The notes below the pieces were generated by a model. It worked only from the letters and a program-made list of their open reading frames with translations. It was not told where the DNA came from and did not search any database. From Nitrospiria bacterium (GTDB taxonomy: Bacteria > Nitrospirota > CAKKRA01 > 9FT-COMBO-42-15): a DNA stretch of 9,070 bases. The stretch spans positions 1 through 9,070 of the forward strand of contig CAKKRA010000421.1 in the NCBI GenBank assembly GCA_919902475.1, in the 5' to 3' direction. A program made the position numbers and the translations under genes. Positions 6,138 through 9,070 of this stretch are shown one piece after another (the stretch's first letter is position 1; every line of letters begins with the position of its first letter).

Positions 6138-7403
6138 ATGATTATGTTGAATAAGTTGATTGGATTGAATGAAGAGACAGTAATTAGATTGCTAATGGTT
6201 TTGAGTCTTACGCTTTTTATTGCTGAAGCTGCTTATGCTGAGGATAGGGCGGTTAAAGGCCATGGACTGCCTGATTATATTATTAAAGCCTTTGCTCTTG
6301 TAACAGTAAGCGGGCATACAGGAAATAAGGTTGAAGCTGTTAAAGTAAAGACATTGAGTGGTATCGCTGATAATTATAATGAATCAAACCCAAAATGGTC
6401 GCCAACAGGTGAAATGATAGCGTATGAAAGGGCTGTTGGAGACAATAAGGAGATAGTTATAAGTAATATAAACGGAACTGTTCTTGACAGGCTGCTGCTC
6501 GATTCAGAAGGCAAGAGAAAACAAAAAAGGGCCGAAGACTTTTTTCTTGATGAGATGAATGATATTGATGCAAGCTACAACGCAAATTTTTCATGGTCGC
6601 CTGACGGCAAAAGATTTGTTTTTATGAGCAACTCATCAAAAGGGGATTATGACATCTTTACTGGAGGGATAAAAACAGGTTTGAAACAGATAACAAGGCA
6701 TAAAGAAAAGGACGGCCAGCCTGTCTGGTCGCCAGCAGGAGATAAGATTGCGTTCGTTTCGGGCAGGACAGGAAAGGGCGATATATATATTTATGACTTA
6801 AACAAAAACACCACAGCACAGATGACATTTACAAACAAGGTTGATCTTTATCCGAACTGGTCGCCGGATGGAAATAGGATTGCCTTTACATCAGGTAATG
6901 ATGATAATCACGACATATGCGTCATCAATGATATTGAAAGGCCAAAGGAGTCATTGAAATGCCTGACAGACTGGTTCTTTGATGACCTAACCCCTGTCTG
7001 GTCGCCTGACAATACAAAGATAGCCTTTTATTCAAATTATCATCTTTCTGATGATGCTGGTTTATGGTCGATTGTTGTTATTAATGCTGATGGCAGCGAT
7101 CCATCAAAAGGCAAAGGGCTTATAGAAAGGATCGTAGCTTCTGATGTTATTGCAGATGTGGAGGCAGGACCTGTCTGGTCTTCTGACAGTGGAAAGATCT
7201 TTTATGTAAAGAATGCAAAGGATGAATTTAATCCTATTTATGCTGTTGATATGAAGAGCAAGATGAATCATAAATTGGATACAGGAACAAAGATGAATCA
7301 TGATATTGCCTGCTCAAAGGACGGCATTTTAAGTTTCAGGGCTCAGGCAGAGCAGTGGGACCATATATTTATTGCGTTAATGAACTTAACTATGAAGAAC
7401 TAA
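6138..7403 (+). CDS. Exported TolB-like WD40/PD40 beta-propeller protein
   Basis: The product is a 421-residue predicted periplasmic protein. A signal peptide ends in A-Y-A at 32-34. Six PD40 (WD40-like) repeats follow, each marked by W-S-P-(D/A/T) and then I-A-(F/Y): Trp at 87, 153, 197, 241, 288 and 347 (W-S-S in the last). Six such blades are the propeller of TolB, which links the Tol-Pal system to the outer membrane. However, only about 45 residues lie between the signal cut and the first blade. The N-terminal domain of true TolB (over 100 residues, containing the Pal/TolA-interacting segment) is therefore missing, and I do not assign tolB. No peptidase catalytic domain follows, so it is not a prolyl oligopeptidase either. 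The start at 6138 has no strong ribosome site; ATG 6144 would give the same signal peptide. The gene lies behind the palindrome, and its stop is four bases before the next ATG, suggesting coupled translation with the TPR gene. Confidence 0.86.
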   Translation: MIMLNKLIGLNEETVIRLLMVLSLTLFIAEAAYAEDRAVKGHGLPDYIIKAFALVTVSGHTGNKVEAVKVKTLSGIADNYNESNPKWSPTGEMIAYERAVGDNKEIVISNINGTVLDRLLLDSEGKRKQKRAEDFFLDEMNDIDASYNANFSWSPDGKRFVFMSNSSKGDYDIFTGGIKTGLKQITRHKEKDGQPVWSPAGDKIAFVSGRTGKGDIYIYDLNKNTTAQMTFTNKVDLYPNWSPDGNRIAFTSGNDDNHDICVINDIERPKESLKCLTDWFFDDLTPVWSPDNTKIAFYSNYHLSDDAGLWSIVVINADGSDPSKGKGLIERIVASDVIADVEAGPVWSSDSGKIFYVKNAKDEFNPIYAVDMKSKMNHKLDTGTKMNHDIACSKDGILSFRAQAEQWDHIFIALMNLTMKN

Positions 7404-7407
7404 AAAT

Positions 7408-8922
7408 ATGAAAGCAGACAAAAAAATAATAACAGCCTTTATCATTTTAGCCTTTATACTATTAGTCCTGAATATTGTCTCCCATGCTGCTGAAGAGGGT
7501 CTGAAGAAGGCAATGGAGAAATACGAGACGCACCGCTACAGTGAAGGCATTGTCTTATTAAGGAAAGAGGTAGACGGAAGGCAGAAGGATGAGCTTGCGC
7601 TCCCTTATTTTATCCTCGGCAGGTTTTATTTGAAAGAAGCAGAGCTTTACAGAACAATGTATGAAACCTCCATTATGACAACTAATGAATACCTTAATAA
7701 ATTAAATAATTTAAAAGCCGTTAAGAAAAGCAGGTATCTTCCCTACTTTCTTGGTTTGCTGTATCTTGAGATAAATCAGCCTAAGAAGGCTATTCCTCTT
7801 TTTCAGCAGTTTATAAACAGCAGCCCTGCTGACAAAGGCTTTAAGGAAAAGGCAAAGCTGAGGCTTGGCGCTGCATATTATATTGCAGGCAACAGGAAAA
7901 TGGCTGAGGAGCAGTGGGCGCAGGTTTCAGCATCTGATGAGGAAGTGATTGCAGACAAGGCTTATATATTTGCAAGGCTAAATATAAAGCTAAAAGATGC
8001 TATTGATATGGTGCAAAACGCAGTCAACCTCTCTCAGAAAAACAGTGAAAAAAATTACCACAAAATATACAGGGAGACAGCTTTTGTCTATTATAAAAAT
8101 GACATGGTTGACGCAGCTATAGAGCTGTTGGAGAAGGTGCCGCTTAATGAACCCGATATGGTAGATAATATAGAGAGAAATAAAATGCTCAGATTTTATG
8201 ATATTTCTGTAATGGCTGATATCAGCACGATATATTATTATACCGCAAGCAAATACTTCAATAAGGTTATGAATCTTCGCGGCAGAGAGAAGTATGGGGA
8301 CTTGATAAGGTTCTATTTAAGCGAAATTAGTTACAGACTTAATATGTATGATGAGGCAGTCAGAGAGATAAACACATTTTTGAAATCAAACAAATTAGAT
8401 GCAAGATACAATAAGAGAATAAGGGTGCTCCTTGCCGCATGTTATTATAAAAAAAATAACAGGAAACAGGCCTTTGAAATATGGGATGAGATAATTAATA
8501 AAAATCTTCAGGATGACAGCGCTCTTTCAGCGGTGATGGATACATATGCAGAATTAAATATAGATGCTACTTCAATGCTAAAGCTTATTGAGGGGCAGAC
8601 TGTTTCCAAAGAAGAGAAGAAGATGAAGCCCTATTACAATTCATTAGGCGGGCTTTATTACAGCAGGAAAGACTATGAAAAATCAGTACAGGCCTTTGAG
8701 CTTGTACGGGATAAGGCTAATAAGAATAAATTAGAGTCAAATGACCCAGTTTTTTTAATAAGGCTTGCAAACAGCTATTACAGGCTTAAAAAATATTCAG
8801 AGGCCCTTGAGATATTTTTTGAGATGGGTAAGTCCTATCCTGCTGTAAGGCAGGTTCAGGATACCATTCAGGGCGTCTATTCATCAGATGAAAAGGGTTC
8901 AGGAGATGTGAGGATATATTGA
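7408..8922 (+). CDS. Exported tetratricopeptide (TPR) repeat protein
   Basis: This 504-residue protein is predicted to be periplasmic or membrane-anchored. The N-terminus has three lysines within the first six residues (2, 5 and 6), a hydrophobic core at 7-24 and a likely cut after S-H-A at 27. There is no lipobox. The rest is alpha-solenoid. The clearest TPR-like units are at about 110-140 (Y-F-L-G-L-L-Y-L, then K-K-A-I-P-L-F), 148-170, 220-245, 298-325, 335-360, 409-435 and 447-480 (L-A-N-S-Y-Y-R-L, then Y-S-E-A-L-E-I-F). Such solenoids bind peptides or hold complexes together and show no catalysis. It starts four bases after the stop of the propeller gene, with only a weak GAAG upstream, so translation is probably coupled. 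The large lipoprotein also ends in TPR helices, which fits a shared complex. TPR proteins are too diverse to name an orthologue. Both ends are intact. Confidence 0.85.
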   Translation: MKADKKIITAFIILAFILLVLNIVSHAAEEGLKKAMEKYETHRYSEGIVLLRKEVDGRQKDELALPYFILGRFYLKEAELYRTMYETSIMTTNEYLNKLNNLKAVKKSRYLPYFLGLLYLEINQPKKAIPLFQQFINSSPADKGFKEKAKLRLGAAYYIAGNRKMAEEQWAQVSASDEEVIADKAYIFARLNIKLKDAIDMVQNAVNLSQKNSEKNYHKIYRETAFVYYKNDMVDAAIELLEKVPLNEPDMVDNIERNKMLRFYDISVMADISTIYYYTASKYFNKVMNLRGREKYGDLIRFYLSEISYRLNMYDEAVREINTFLKSNKLDARYNKRIRVLLAACYYKKNNRKQAFEIWDEIINKNLQDDSALSAVMDTYAELNIDATSMLKLIEGQTVSKEEKKMKPYYNSLGGLYYSRKDYEKSVQAFELVRDKANKNKLESNDPVFLIRLANSYYRLKKYSEALEIFFEMGKSYPAVRQVQDTIQGVYSSDEKGSGDVRIY

Positions 8923-8937
8923 AAAAGAATGTAAAAT

Positions 8938-9038
8938 GTAAAAATAAAAATGCAAAATGACATATTTAGAAGCAAAATTCTTAAAGACTCATTTATCTTT
9001 GAATTTTACATTGTAATTTTGATATTTAATTTTTGATT
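8938..9038. repeat. AT-rich imperfect inverted repeat in the intergenic gap
   Basis: The gap after the TPR gene is almost entirely A and T. CAAAATGACA at 8953-8962 is the inverse of TGTAATTTTG at 9012-9021 with one mismatch. The A-rich run at 8938-8951 pairs loosely with the T-rich run at 9023-9038. Inside lies a second pair: GCAAAATTC at 8972-8980 with GAATTTTAC at 9001-9009, also one mismatch. It could fold as a weak nested hairpin, or be one copy of a dispersed AT-rich repeat. In such biased sequence part of the pairing can arise by chance, hence the moderate confidence. No gene is seen here. Confidence 0.45.
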
Positions 9039-9053
9039 TAATGTATTTAACGC

Positions 9054-9059
9054 AGGAGG
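9054..9059 (+). promoter_or_regulatory. Shine-Dalgarno site of the next gene
   Basis: AGGAGG lies seven bases before an ATG at 9067-9069. Its match and spacing are ideal, and it follows a long non-coding stretch. It supports a real gene starting at the window's right edge. Confidence 0.75.
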
Positions 9060-9066
9060 GATTAAG

Positions 9067-9070
9067 ATGA
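9067..9070 (+). CDS. Start of a further gene, cut by the window end
   Basis: Only the ATG and one further base are inside the window. The call rests on the strong ribosome site just upstream and on the same orientation as the six genes before it. Nothing can be said about the product. Confidence 0.6.

Noticed and set aside
6138..7403. Assignment as tolB
   Set aside because: The N-terminal TolB domain is absent, and no tolQ, tolR, tolA or pal gene lies beside it in the window.

Overview
The window is AT-rich bacterial DNA. Ile ATA and Arg AGA/AGG codons are frequent. It carries six complete genes, all on the + strand, plus the first four bases of a seventh. Every product starts with an export signal: three have a lipoprotein lipobox and three a cleavable Sec signal peptide. 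The organism is therefore almost certainly a diderm (Gram-negative) bacterium, and this looks like a cell-envelope locus. A sigma-54 type promoter, this gene content and the style of the intergenic palindrome would suit a Nitrospirota- or Desulfobacterota-like lineage. That placement is inference from style and is not proven by the sequence.

Layout. Bases 1-309 are non-coding and end in a well-formed -24/-12 (sigma-54) promoter at 268-283, just upstream of the first gene. Genes 1-4 (310-5988) are tightly spaced and look like one operon: a periplasmic double PQQ-type beta-propeller; a small lipoprotein with a carboxypeptidase-regulatory-like domain; a second small Ig-like lipoprotein; and an 861-residue lipoprotein. 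The large lipoprotein joins Ig-like domains, a CsgG/LpoB/TolB-N-like domain, a FlgT C-terminal-like domain, a PEGA domain and TPR helices. A GC-rich imperfect palindrome of about 125 bp (5987-6111) begins within the stop codon of gene 4 and could act as a partial or full terminator. Genes 5 and 6 follow, separated by only 4 nt: a TolB-like six-repeat WD40/PD40 propeller and a TPR repeat protein. An AT-rich inverted repeat fills most of the last gap, and a strong Shine-Dalgarno site introduces the next gene at 9067.

How the genes may work together. The parts resemble those of outer-membrane assembly and envelope-spanning machines: BamB-like and TolB-like propellers, TPR scaffolds, and a CsgG/LpoB-like module beside a FlgT-like module. 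None is a clear orthologue of a named protein. The best supported statement is that this is an uncharacterised envelope complex built from interaction scaffolds, possibly switched on by a sigma-54 activator. No enzyme active site was recognised in any of the six genes, so its substrate or purpose (assembly, secretion, motility or adhesion) cannot be read from this window. No RNA genes, CRISPR arrays or transposase genes were seen.
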